A stretch of 53,916 nt of DNA from an uncultured Senegalimassilia sp. (lineage in GTDB: Bacteria > Actinomycetota > Coriobacteriia > Coriobacteriales > Eggerthellaceae), in contig NZ_CAKUAT010000018.1 of NCBI RefSeq assembly GCF_934636665.1, positions 1-53,916 of the forward strand, read 5' to 3'. Position 1 is the stretch's first letter. Each line of letters starts with the position of its first letter. Below are positions 17,434-25,431 of the stretch, piece after piece. The position numbers and the translations under genes are program-made. The notes under the pieces were generated by a model. That model was given only the letters and a program-made list of their open reading frames with translations, searched no databases and was not told where the DNA came from.

Positions 17434-19068
17434 ATGAAGAGCTTCTCCAGGCGTACGTTTTTGCAGGTGGCGGGCGTAAGCGTCGCTGCAGTAGGCTTTG
17501 GCGGCGTGTTGAGCGCCTGCGCTGGCGGCTCCAATGCGGGCTCCGGCTCCGCCGCTAGCGGGGAGCACGCTTCTCAGGTTACCGTTTCCATGCCGGTGAG
17601 CAGCGAGCCTGCTGCCGGTTTCGATCCGTTCGTTTCCTGGGGCTGCGGCGAGCATGTGCACGAGCCGCTTATCCAGTCCACGCTTCTGACCACGAAGGCC
17701 GACATGGGCTTCGAGAACGACCTGGCAACGGCTTACTCGTGCAGCGACGATAGCCTGACCTGGACGTTCACCATTCGCACCGACGCCAAGTTCACTAACG
17801 GCAAACCTGTTACCGCCCATGACGTTGCCTACACCATCAACGGCGTGGCCAACAACGAGGCCAGCGAGTGCGACCTGACCATGGTCGACGAGGCCGTCGC
17901 CGTTGACGACGAGACTTGCGAGATTCATCTGAACAAGCCGTTCAACGCGTTGCTGTACACGCTGGCAGTTATCGGCATCGTGCCTGATGGCGGCCATGAT
18001 GCCGACTACGGCAGCAATCCGGTGGGCAGCGGCCGTTACATGCTCGAGCAGTGGGACCGCGGCCAGCAGGTCATCCTGAAGGCCAATCCCGACTACTACG
18101 GCGAGGCGCCGAAGATCGAGCGCGTCGTGGTGGTGTTCATGGAGGAGGACGCCAGTCTGGCGGCCGCCCGTTCCGGCCAGGTGGACGTTGCGTTCACGTC
18201 GGCCACCTTCGCCAACCAGCAGCCGAAGGGTTACGACCTGCTGAACTGCGCGTCCGTCGACTCGCGCGGCATCTCCCTGCCCACCATCGCGCCGGGCGCT
18301 ACCAAGAAGCAGACGGGCGAGGAGTATCCCGCCGGCAACGCGGTGACGCAAGATCTGGCGCTACGCCGCGCCATCAACTACGGCGTGAAGCGTCAGACGC
18401 TCATCGACAACGTGTTGAACGGCTACGGCCAGATCGCCTACAGCGTGGGCGACAACATGCCCTGGTCGTCCGACGCCATGAAGTGCGAAGAGGACCTTGC
18501 GCGCGCAAAGGCCCTGCTCGACGAGGCGGGCTGGGTGGCCGGCGCTGATGGCGTGCGCGTCAAGGACGGCGTGGCAGCCGCGTTCGACCTATACTATTCC
18601 TCCTCCGACTCGGTGCGTCAGGCCATTGCCATGGAGTTCGCCAACCAGATGAACGAGCTGGGTATCAAGGTGACGCCGAAGGGCGCAAGCTGGGACGACA
18701 TCTATCAGCACCAGTTCAGCGATCCGGTCGTGTGGGGTTGGGGCTCCAACAGCCCGATCGAGGTGTACAACCTGAACTACTCCAAGGGCAACGGCAACTA
18801 TTCTTGCTACGAGAACGCCGCGGTCGATGCGCACCTGAACGCCGCGCTGGCCAACCCCATGGTTGCCGATTCGTATGACGAATGGAAGCTGGCCATGTGT
18901 GACGGCGAGAACGGCCCGGCGCCGCAGGGCGATGCCACGTGGGTGTGGTTCGCCAACGTCGACCACCTGTACTTCGTGGCCGAGGGCCTGAAGGTTGCCG
19001 AGCAGAAGCCGCATCCGCATGGTCATGGCTGGTCGATCGTGAACAACGTGGATAAGTGGAGCTGGTAG
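17434..19068 (+). CDS. ABC transporter substrate-binding lipoprotein (SBP_bac_5; nickel/peptide type)
   Basis: A 544-residue exported binding protein. The N-terminus has a twin-arginine-like SRRTFLQVAG followed by a hydrophobic stretch and lipobox LSAC, predicting a lipid-anchored surface receptor. The mature part matches the SBP_bac_5 fold (LATAYSCSDDSLTWTFTIR, GKPVTAHDVAYTI, SGRYMLEQWDRG). The C-terminal stretch with HPHGHGW could contact metal, and the fourth gene of the operon has a His-rich N-terminus, so I favour nickel or another metal chelate over oligopeptides. That substrate call is inference. ATG at 17434 follows AAAGGA. It is transcribed from the twin-operator promoter and followed by a leaky terminator before the permease genes. 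Confidence 0.85.
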   Translation: MKSFSRRTFLQVAGVSVAAVGFGGVLSACAGGSNAGSGSAASGEHASQVTVSMPVSSEPAAGFDPFVSWGCGEHVHEPLIQSTLLTTKADMGFENDLATAYSCSDDSLTWTFTIRTDAKFTNGKPVTAHDVAYTINGVANNEASECDLTMVDEAVAVDDETCEIHLNKPFNALLYTLAVIGIVPDGGHDADYGSNPVGSGRYMLEQWDRGQQVILKANPDYYGEAPKIERVVVVFMEEDASLAAARSGQVDVAFTSATFANQQPKGYDLLNCASVDSRGISLPTIAPGATKKQTGEEYPAGNAVTQDLALRRAINYGVKRQTLIDNVLNGYGQIAYSVGDNMPWSSDAMKCEEDLARAKALLDEAGWVAGADGVRVKDGVAAAFDLYYSSSDSVRQAIAMEFANQMNELGIKVTPKGASWDDIYQHQFSDPVVWGWGSNSPIEVYNLNYSKGNGNYSCYENAAVDAHLNAALANPMVADSYDEWKLAMCDGENGPAPQGDATWVWFANVDHLYFVAEGLKVAEQKPHPHGHGWSIVNNVDKWSW

Positions 19069-19097
19069 CAACCGGCTGAACGCCGCAGGGGCGGGCT

Positions 19098-19125
19098 CGT
19101 GAACACACCTCCGTCCCCTGTTCGC
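19098..19125. repeat. REP-like palindrome family B, single copy
   Basis: It matches the 8261-8288 copy at 24 of 28 positions, including the CCTCCGTCCCC core and GTGAAC/GTTCGC ends. It lies 29 bases after the binding-protein stop codon, inside the importer operon. Confidence 0.65.
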
Positions 19126-19254
19126 TGGCGGGGCTTGCCGTAGGGCTTGCCCCGCTTTTGCGGTTCTTGCGGCTTGGCTTCGGGACTCGGGAGCCGAGGG
19201 GTTTCCGGGCGGCTTTAGCGTCTGCTCGAAAGTGGGCCGGCCGCAGATTGCAGG

Positions 19255-19279
19255 CCCCTTCGACAGCCGAAGGGGTTTT
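19255..19279 (+). terminator. intra-operon terminator/attenuator
   Basis: CCCCTTCG (19255-19262) pairs with CGAAGGGG (19268-19275), followed by TTTT. It lies in the 269-base gap between the binding-protein and permease genes, which otherwise holds only the repeat above. Partial termination here would keep the receptor in excess over the membrane complex. Confidence 0.65.
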
Positions 19280-19337
19280 GAGCTTGGAAGTCGAGGGGCT
19301 TCCGGGGAAGATTTCGAGATTTGGGACATTAGTAGGT

Positions 19338-20321
19338 ATGACGAAGTATCTTGCTCGACATATCGTGCGGTTCGTGCTGCTCATGTTGGCGGTGGGGCTG
19401 GTGGTGTTCGCGCTGGTGAGCGCCTCGCCTATCGACCCCGTCCAGGCCAACGTGGGACAGGCCGCATACGTGAACATGTCGGAGGCCAAGCGCGCGCAGT
19501 TGGCCAGCTATTGGGGCGGCGACGTGCCGTTTTGGGAGCGGTTCGCCAACTGGGCGGGCGCGCTTTTGCACGGCGATATGGGGACGTCGCTCAGGTTCAA
19601 CGCGCCCGTGTCCGAGGTGATCGCGCACCGCGCGGCCAACTCGCTAGCGCTCATGGGCATCGCATGGCTGGTCAGCGGCGTGCTGGGTTTCGCGTTGGGC
19701 GTCGTCGCCGGCGCGCGCCGCGGCGGGACGGTCGACCGCGTGGTGCGCGGCTACTGCTTCCTGCTGGCGTCCACGCCCACGTTTTGGCTTGGTTTGCTTA
19801 TTCTGATGATCTTCGCCGTGCAGCTGGGGTGGTTCCCCATCGGGTTCTCCGTGCCCATCGGCGTGTCGGCGGCCGACGTGACGCTGACCGATGCAGCGCA
19901 CCACCTGGTGCTTCCCGCGCTCACGCTTTCGGTGACGGGCGTGGCCAACATTGCGCTTCACACGCGCGAGAAGGTGGTCGACGTGCTGGAAAGCGATTAC
20001 GTGCGCTTCGCGCGCGCCCGCGGCGAATCGGAGCTAAGCGTGGTTTTGCACCATGGTTTGCGCAATGTGGCGCTGCCGGCGGTTACGCTGCAGTGCGCGT
20101 TCATCTCCGAGATCTTCGGCGGCTCGGTGCTGGTCGAGCAGGTGTTCTCGTATCCGGGCCTGGGGCAGGCGGCCGTCACCGCCGGCCTGGGCGGCGATGT
20201 GGCGCTTCTGGCCGGAATCGCCCTGGTCAGCGCTGCGTTGGTGTTCGGCGGAAACTTGCTGGCGAATATCCTGTACGGCGTTTTGGACCCGCGCATGCGC
20301 GTGAGCGAAGGGAGGGCGTAA
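19338..20321 (+). CDS. ABC transporter permease (DppB/NikB-like)
   Basis: A 327-residue inner-membrane permease of the BPD_transp_1 type with six helices. The first helix at residues 9-28 is followed by a long outside loop with SPIDPVQANVG, a feature of the DppB/NikB subgroup. The coupling (EAA) loop is near the segment DYVRFARARGESELSVVLHHGLRN. The C-terminus, NILYGVLDPRMR, is family-typical. ATG at 19338 is used because the DppB-like N-terminus starts here; an in-frame upstream start lies in repeat-like non-coding sequence. Its stop overlaps the next start by one base (TAATG), so the two permeases are translationally coupled. Confidence 0.9.
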   Translation: MTKYLARHIVRFVLLMLAVGLVVFALVSASPIDPVQANVGQAAYVNMSEAKRAQLASYWGGDVPFWERFANWAGALLHGDMGTSLRFNAPVSEVIAHRAANSLALMGIAWLVSGVLGFALGVVAGARRGGTVDRVVRGYCFLLASTPTFWLGLLILMIFAVQLGWFPIGFSVPIGVSAADVTLTDAAHHLVLPALTLSVTGVANIALHTREKVVDVLESDYVRFARARGESELSVVLHHGLRNVALPAVTLQCAFISEIFGGSVLVEQVFSYPGLGQAAVTAGLGGDVALLAGIALVSAALVFGGNLLANILYGVLDPRMRVSEGRA

Positions 20322-21172
20322 TGGAAAACGTGCTCCATGCTCCTGCGCAGCGCAGGGGCGGCAACCGCACGGCCACGCTGGCGGCGTGCGTTTTGGCGGC
20401 TTTTGCGTTGCTGGCCGTGGTTGCGGCGGGCATCGCGCTGTACGGCCAGGCAACGGTCACCGATTTCACGGCGAAGAACCTGGCGCCCTCGCTTGAGCAT
20501 CCCTTCGGCACCGACTGGATGGGCCGCGACATGCTGGCGCGCACGCTGGCCGGCCTTTCCACCAGCGTGCTGGTGGGCTTGCTGGCGGCTACCGTGTCGT
20601 CGGTGATCGCGTTGGTGCTCGGCTGCGCCGCCGCGCTCGGTGGCAAGCGCGTGGATGCCGTGGTCAGCTGGATGATCGACCTGATGATGGGCGTTCCGCA
20701 CATCGTGCTGTTGGTGCTCATCTCGTTCGCGCTGGGGAAGGGCTTTTGGGGCGTGACCATCGGCGTTGCCGTGACGCATTGGGCCAGCCTTGCCCGCGTG
20801 GTGCGCGCCGAGGTGCTGCAATGCCGCCAGTCGAAGTTCGTGGAGGTTGCGCGCAAGCTGGGGCAAAGCCCGGCGCGCATCGCGCTTCGCCATATGGTTC
20901 CGTATGTGTTGCCGCAGTTCGTGGTGGGTTTGATCCTGCTGTTCCCGCACGCCATCCTGCACGAGGCGTCCATCACGTTTTTGGGCTTCGGCCTGCCGCC
21001 CGAGCAGCCGGCCATCGGCGTGATCTTGAGCGAATCGATGAGCTATCTGTCCACGGGCGCCTGGTGGCTGGCGGTGTTCCCCGGCCTGGCGCTTATGGCG
21101 ACGGTGCTGTTGTTCGACGTGGCCGGGCAGAACCTGCGCAAGCTGGTCGACCCGCATACCGCGCAGAAGTAG
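20321..21172 (+). CDS. ABC transporter permease (DppC/NikC-like)
   Basis: A 283-residue partner permease. It has one N-terminal helix (about 22-43), the periplasmic DppC signature HPFGTDWMGRDMLARTL, and five more helices. The coupling loop surrounds VEVARKLGQSPARIALRHMVPYV, and the C-terminal half carries ASITFLGFGLPPEQPAIGVIL, typical of the group. It forms a heterodimer with the preceding protein. GGGAGGG lies before the ATG. The ATPase gene follows 9 bases later. Confidence 0.9.
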   Translation: MENVLHAPAQRRGGNRTATLAACVLAAFALLAVVAAGIALYGQATVTDFTAKNLAPSLEHPFGTDWMGRDMLARTLAGLSTSVLVGLLAATVSSVIALVLGCAAALGGKRVDAVVSWMIDLMMGVPHIVLLVLISFALGKGFWGVTIGVAVTHWASLARVVRAEVLQCRQSKFVEVARKLGQSPARIALRHMVPYVLPQFVVGLILLFPHAILHEASITFLGFGLPPEQPAIGVILSESMSYLSTGAWWLAVFPGLALMATVLLFDVAGQNLRKLVDPHTAQK

Positions 21173-21181
21173 GTAGGGAAG

Positions 21182-22339
21182 ATGATGACGAAGACGAACG
21201 GCGGTGCGCCTATGGAGGCGTCGTCGGCGGGCAAAGCCGCCGAGTTGGCGCATGAGCGCACCGCGCACGAGGGTGCGCAGCTGCACCATCATCATACGCA
21301 TGCGGCAACGTCGAGCCACGGCGGCGGGCATCACCTGCTGCAGGTGGAGGACCTGAGCGTGAGCTTCCGCATGTACGACGAGGACGCGCCGTATTTCAAG
21401 GCGAAGCAGCACGATGTGCAGGTGCTTCACGAGTTGAGCATCGCTGTGCACACCGGCGAGATCGTGGCCGTGGTGGGCGCGTCGGGCTCGGGCAAGACGC
21501 TTCTGGCGGATGCGGTTTTGGGCTTGTTCGAGCCCAACGCCACGGTGACGGGGCACATCTGGTTCGACGGCGAGCGCATGGATGCGGCGGGTTTGCGCGC
21601 CCTGCGCGGGCACGGGCTGTCGCTCGTGCCGCAAAGCGTGAGCCATCTGGACCCCATGATGCGCGTGGGCAAGCAGGTCGAGGGTTTTGCGAACGACCTG
21701 TCGAAGGCCGAGCGCAAAACGCGTCGCGCGCAGCTGTTCGAGCGCTACGGGTTGGGTCCCGAGGTCGCGCGCCTGTACCCGCACGAGCTGTCGGGCGGCA
21801 TGGCGCGCCGTGTGCTGCTGTGTTGCGCGCTCATGGATTCGCCTCGCGTGATCGTGGCCGACGAGCCTACGCCCGGTCTTGACCTTGACCTGGCGGTTCG
21901 CGCGCTCGACGACTTCCGCGCCTTCGCCAACGAGGGCAACGGCGTGCTGCTGATCACGCACGATATCGAGCTGGCGCTGCGCGTGGCCGACCGCGTGGCG
22001 GTGTTCAAGGACGGAACCGTGGTGGAGGAGACGGCGACGGCGAGCTTTGCCGATCCCAGCCTGCTGCGCCATCCGTTCACCCGCCAGTTGTGGCACGCTC
22101 TCCCCGAGCACGATTTCGCCGTGGGCGAAAGCGCTGGTGGGAAGGCGCCGGAGCGCGAAGGCGGAGAGGTGCTGGCGTCGGCGTTCGGGTGCAAGGATGG
22201 AAAAGAAGCGGAGCAAGTCCGCGCGGGCGAAGACGAGAAGGAGCTGGCGCCAGAGTCCGAGCGTGAAGAAGAGCATGAGCCGGAGCTGGCGCGCGAGGGT
22301 GCGGACGGTTTCGATGGGAAGGAAGGTGGCGCGTGCTAG
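21182..22339 (+). CDS. ABC transporter ATPase (DppD/NikD-like) with His-rich N-terminus
   Basis: A 385-residue ATPase with Walker A GASGSGKT, signature LSGGMARR, Walker B VIVADEP and a switch His in ITHDIE. Residues about 35-55 hold nine or more histidines (LHHHHTHAATSSHGGGHHLL region), a likely metal-binding stretch not needed for ATPase function. A Glu/Lys/Arg-rich tail of about 60 residues follows the catalytic domain in place of the usual oligopeptide-transporter C-terminal motif. The start is at the first ATG of a doublet after AGGTAGGGAAG. It overlaps the next gene by 7 bases. The His cluster is the main sequence hint that the importer handles metal. Confidence 0.88.
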   Translation: MMTKTNGGAPMEASSAGKAAELAHERTAHEGAQLHHHHTHAATSSHGGGHHLLQVEDLSVSFRMYDEDAPYFKAKQHDVQVLHELSIAVHTGEIVAVVGASGSGKTLLADAVLGLFEPNATVTGHIWFDGERMDAAGLRALRGHGLSLVPQSVSHLDPMMRVGKQVEGFANDLSKAERKTRRAQLFERYGLGPEVARLYPHELSGGMARRVLLCCALMDSPRVIVADEPTPGLDLDLAVRALDDFRAFANEGNGVLLITHDIELALRVADRVAVFKDGTVVEETATASFADPSLLRHPFTRQLWHALPEHDFAVGESAGGKAPEREGGEVLASAFGCKDGKEAEQVRAGEDEKELAPESEREEEHEPELAREGADGFDGKEGGAC

Positions 22340-22926
22340 AGGCCAGAGACATCACGTTCGGGTATCCCGGCGCAAAGCCCCTGTACAGCGGGTTCAACTT
22401 GCAGGTGGAACCTGGCGAGCGTGTGGCGCTGCAGGCGCCCTCGGGGTTCGGCAAAACCACGCTGTGCCGCGTGCTTGCCGGGTTTGAGCGCCCGCAATCC
22501 GGTCAGGTGCTGGTGGATGGGCAGCCGCTTCCGCGTCGCGGCGTGTGCCCGGTGCAGTTGATCCAGCAGCATCCCGAGCAGGCGGTGGACCCGCGCCTGC
22601 GCATGCGCAAAACGCTGGCGGAGGCGGGCGAGGTGCCGCAGCAGCTGCTCGACGACCTGGGCATCCGCGATGAATGGCTGCAGCGTTTTCCTCACGAGCT
22701 GTCCGGCGGCGAGCTGCAGCGCTTCTGCATCGCCCGCGCGCTGGCCACGCGCCCGCGCTACCTGATCTGCGACGAGGTGTCCACCATGCTCGACGCGGTC
22801 ACCCAAGCCCACATCTGGCACGTGCTGCTAGACTACGTCGCCCAAGAAAACGCCGGCATGTTGCTGGTGTCCCATACCCCTGCGCTCACCGCCCGCATCG
22901 CGACTCGAGAGGTCGCACTGGCGTAA
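22333..22926 (+). CDS. ABC transporter ATPase, short form (NikE-like)
   Basis: A 197-residue ATPase with Walker A APSGFGKTT, signature LSGGELQRF, Walker B YLICDEV and H-loop LLVSHT. Two points are unusual: the Walker B acidic residue is followed by Val-Ser rather than Pro-Thr, and the protein lacks the ~60-residue C-terminal extension of DppF-type subunits, making it minimal. GTG at 22333 lies within the end of the preceding gene, indicating translational coupling. It completes the set SBP, two permeases and two ATPases. Confidence 0.87.
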   Translation: MLEARDITFGYPGAKPLYSGFNLQVEPGERVALQAPSGFGKTTLCRVLAGFERPQSGQVLVDGQPLPRRGVCPVQLIQQHPEQAVDPRLRMRKTLAEAGEVPQQLLDDLGIRDEWLQRFPHELSGGELQRFCIARALATRPRYLICDEVSTMLDAVTQAHIWHVLLDYVAQENAGMLLVSHTPALTARIATREVALA

Positions 22927-23096
22927 CGTAATCCTGGACGTTTCGCCCACCCGTTTGCCCACCCGTTTTCGAAATTGCCTGGTAAACCACCCTGCTTCGT
23001 GTCTGCTGGTCGCTTCGTCCCCAGCCTATCCTTCGTCATGTCCTCCGCAAGGACGCGCGAGGATTTTGCATGGTTTCACGAGGGAGAGGAAGGGCC

Positions 23097-23669
23097 ATGA
23101 GCAAAACGGAAGCTTCCGGAAACGCCCAAAAAGGGCGCAAGGGGCTCATCGTCACGGTCGTCGTGATCGCTGTGATCGCGGTTGCGGGCGCGGGTTTTTG
23201 GGTCTGGCATCAGCAGCCGAGTTTCTGCAACGCCATCTGCCATCAGCCGATGGATCGCTATGTGAAAACATACGAGTCCGGCAACTCGTCGATGCTGTCG
23301 GCGGTTCACGCGAAGCAGGGCAAAGTGTGCCTGGATTGCCATGAGGCGAAGCTCGACGACCAGGTCGCCGAGGCCACCGCGTGGGTGTCCGGCGACTTCA
23401 CCGACCCCGTTGCTGAGAATACGTTCCAATACAACGAGAGTTTCTGCCTGAACGAGTCGTGCCACAACATGACGCGCGACGAGCTCACCGAATCCACCAG
23501 CGATATGGCGTTCAACCCGCATGTGCAGCAGCATGGCGATATCGACTGCGGCGAATGCCATAAGGCGCATTCCGAATCCGTGATGTACTGCACGCAGTGC
23601 CATGCCGAGGCCGAGGTGCCCGATGGCTGGATGTCGTACAGCGACTACATGAGCGCGAAGCAGAGCTAG
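23097..23669 (+). CDS. membrane-anchored pentaheme-type cytochrome c (NrfH/NapC-like), cassette 1
   Basis: 190 residues. One N-terminal anchor helix (17-37) holds the heme domain outside the membrane. Five possible c-heme sites are seen: C44-x3-C48-H (CNAICH), C78-x2-C81-H, C117-x4-C122-H (CLNESCH), C151-x2-C154-H and C165-x2-C168-H. Two of the five have non-standard spacing. NrfH/NapC relatives pass electrons from the quinol pool to exported reductases. The flavoprotein starts 10 bases later, so they should form one quinol-to-acceptor chain, like Cgr1 with Cgr2 of Eggerthella lenta. ATG at 23097 follows GGAAGGG; an in-frame ATG at 23070 lacks a site. The 170-base gap before it shows no gene. 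Confidence 0.85.
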   Translation: MSKTEASGNAQKGRKGLIVTVVVIAVIAVAGAGFWVWHQQPSFCNAICHQPMDRYVKTYESGNSSMLSAVHAKQGKVCLDCHEAKLDDQVAEATAWVSGDFTDPVAENTFQYNESFCLNESCHNMTRDELTESTSDMAFNPHVQQHGDIDCGECHKAHSESVMYCTQCHAEAEVPDGWMSYSDYMSAKQS

Positions 23670-23679
23670 GGGGAGCGGA

Positions 23680-25167
23680 ATGACTACGAACGATATGACG
23701 CTTGACGCACGTCGCGGCCTGAGCCGCCGCCAGTTCGTCGGCCTTGCGGGCCTGGGGTTGGCAACCATCGCGCTTGGCAACCTGACCGGTTGCTCGAAGG
23801 GCGCGACGCAGTATAACTATGATGTGGTGGTCGTCGGTTCAGGTGGTTCGGGTACCACATCGGCAGCCTTCGCCGCTAAAAACGGCGCGAAGACGGTGTG
23901 CATCGAGAAGCTCGGCTGGCAGGGCGGTTCCAGCTCTCTGGCGCTCGGCACGTTCTATGGCTCGGGCACGGTGCAGCAAAAGGAGCTCGGTATCGACGAC
24001 ACGCCGGATGACTACTACAACTATCTGCTCACGCGCAACGCCGACAAGGTTGACTTGGCTATGAACCGCTTCATGGCCGATCACTCCGGCGAGACGATCG
24101 ACTGGCTGCGCGAGGATCTGAAGGTGCCGTTCAAGGACGAGATTAAGGGCAACGGCAAGGACAAGGTTAAGCGCGGCCACATGTGCAAGAACAACGCCGA
24201 TGACGCGCTGAAGGCAGTCACGCAGCTGGCCAACGAGCAGGGCGTGGACTTCCATTTCGATACCGACGCCACCGCGTTGATCGTCGACGAGTCGACGGGT
24301 CGCGTCGTGGGGGTGCGCGCCGAGAAGGCGGGCAAGGAGGTCATCTACAACGCCAAGGCCGTCATCATCGCGTCGGGCGGTTTCTGCCGCAATCCCGAGA
24401 TGATTGCGAAGTATTGCCCTGATTATGTTGGCGTTTACACGGAAGTGGGCATCGGCCTTGACGGCTCCGGCCTGCAGATGGGCCTGGACATCGGCGCGGC
24501 TTACACGGGCCATGGCGGCACGAACGGCATCCTGGCATGCCCGGTCGAGCCCGGCCAGTCCAAGCTGATCAGCGCTAAGGCGCTGTGGGTCGACTCGAAG
24601 GGCAAGCGTTTCGTGAACGAAGGCGGCCAGACGCACGATATCTACTATCAGGTGGCGCACTTCGACGATCAGCAGTTCTTCGCCGTGTACGACCAGGCAA
24701 TGGTCGACGGTTTGACCGATAAGCTCAAGAAGAAGGTCGCCATGGGCCTGGAGCAGGGCATGTTCGCCAAGGGCGATACCGTCGAGGCCGCAGCGGCGCA
24801 GCTGGGCGTGGATGGCGCGGCGTGTGCCGAGACGCTGGCGGCGTACAACGAGATGGTCGCATCGGGCGCCGACACGCAGTTCAAGAAGGGCGCGGCGAAC
24901 TTGGTGGCGCTGACGCAGGCGCCGTATTACCTGCTCAAGATGGGCGTGTGCACGCACGGCTCGTTCGGCGGTTTCGACATCAACACCGATTTCCAGGTGA
25001 AAAACGAGCAGGGCGAGGTTATCCCCGGTCTGTACTCGGCCGGTGAGGTGTGCTGTGGCACCTTCATCTACGACGATTACCCGGCGGGTGGCTGCGGTCT
25101 GAACTTCGCCTACACGTCCGGTCGCTTTGCGGGCGCGAATGCGGCAAAGGAGGCGCTTGGCGTGTAG
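23680..25167 (+). CDS. Tat-exported FAD-dependent fumarate-reductase-like flavoprotein, cassette 1
   Basis: 495 residues. It has the Tat motif LSRRQFVGLAG (R16-R17) and a Cys after a lipobox-like LTGC (C38). The FAD-binding strand is VVVVGSGGSGTTSAA (glycines 53-58), with the FrdA/SdhA-like C-terminal FAD motif GLYSAGEVCCGTFIYDDYPAGG. At the position where fumarate reductases have a T-R-D (the catalytic proton-donating Arg), this protein reads Q317-T-H319-D. This argues against fumarate as substrate, although the alignment is by eye. Family members reduce varied alkenes and other organic acceptors during anaerobic respiration. Start ATG follows AGGGGGAG. It is paired with the cytochrome upstream and a LuxR gene downstream. 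Confidence 0.88.
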   Translation: MTTNDMTLDARRGLSRRQFVGLAGLGLATIALGNLTGCSKGATQYNYDVVVVGSGGSGTTSAAFAAKNGAKTVCIEKLGWQGGSSSLALGTFYGSGTVQQKELGIDDTPDDYYNYLLTRNADKVDLAMNRFMADHSGETIDWLREDLKVPFKDEIKGNGKDKVKRGHMCKNNADDALKAVTQLANEQGVDFHFDTDATALIVDESTGRVVGVRAEKAGKEVIYNAKAVIIASGGFCRNPEMIAKYCPDYVGVYTEVGIGLDGSGLQMGLDIGAAYTGHGGTNGILACPVEPGQSKLISAKALWVDSKGKRFVNEGGQTHDIYYQVAHFDDQQFFAVYDQAMVDGLTDKLKKKVAMGLEQGMFAKGDTVEAAAAQLGVDGAACAETLAAYNEMVASGADTQFKKGAANLVALTQAPYYLLKMGVCTHGSFGGFDINTDFQVKNEQGEVIPGLYSAGEVCCGTFIYDDYPAGGCGLNFAYTSGRFAGANAAKEALGV

Positions 25168-25327
25168 GGCCGTTGCAATGGGAGCGCGTGCGCCGCGCCG
25201 TGTTTGGCTGCGGGCTGGCGTGTGCCGCTGCGGTTCCGTTCACGCATGCAGCGGCGAACGTAACCATGCGGTTGCATATGCGGTTGACGCGGCTGTTGCG
25301 ATGAGCTTGCGAAATAGCGAGGCGATA

Positions 25328-25364
25328 AGGCGCCGCGGTTCGAGATCGAACTGTGGCGCCTTTG
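25328..25364 (+). terminator. terminator after cassette-1 flavoprotein
   Basis: AAGGCGCC (25328-25335) pairs with GGCGCCTT (25356-25363). The stem continues inward with two G-T wobbles through GTTC/GAAC and ends in TTTG. A TATACT box for the next gene follows at 25391-25396. Confidence 0.65.
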
Positions 25365-25431
25365 TCGTGCTCAGCGATGTGCCGAAAAGGTATACTGCCG
25401 GAAATAAGGAAGAAGTCCGGGAGAGGGCTCA

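Noticed and set aside
19997..22276. 759-codon minus-strand open frame across the permease and ATPase genes
   Set aside because: It spans several real genes and their junctions. The composition is a His/Arg/Gln-rich antisense shadow.
23680..25167. Fumarate reductase (FrdA/flavocytochrome c) as a firm name for the flavoproteins
   Set aside because: The FAD domain fits, but the catalytic Arg block is changed in both proteins, so naming the substrate would be unsupported.
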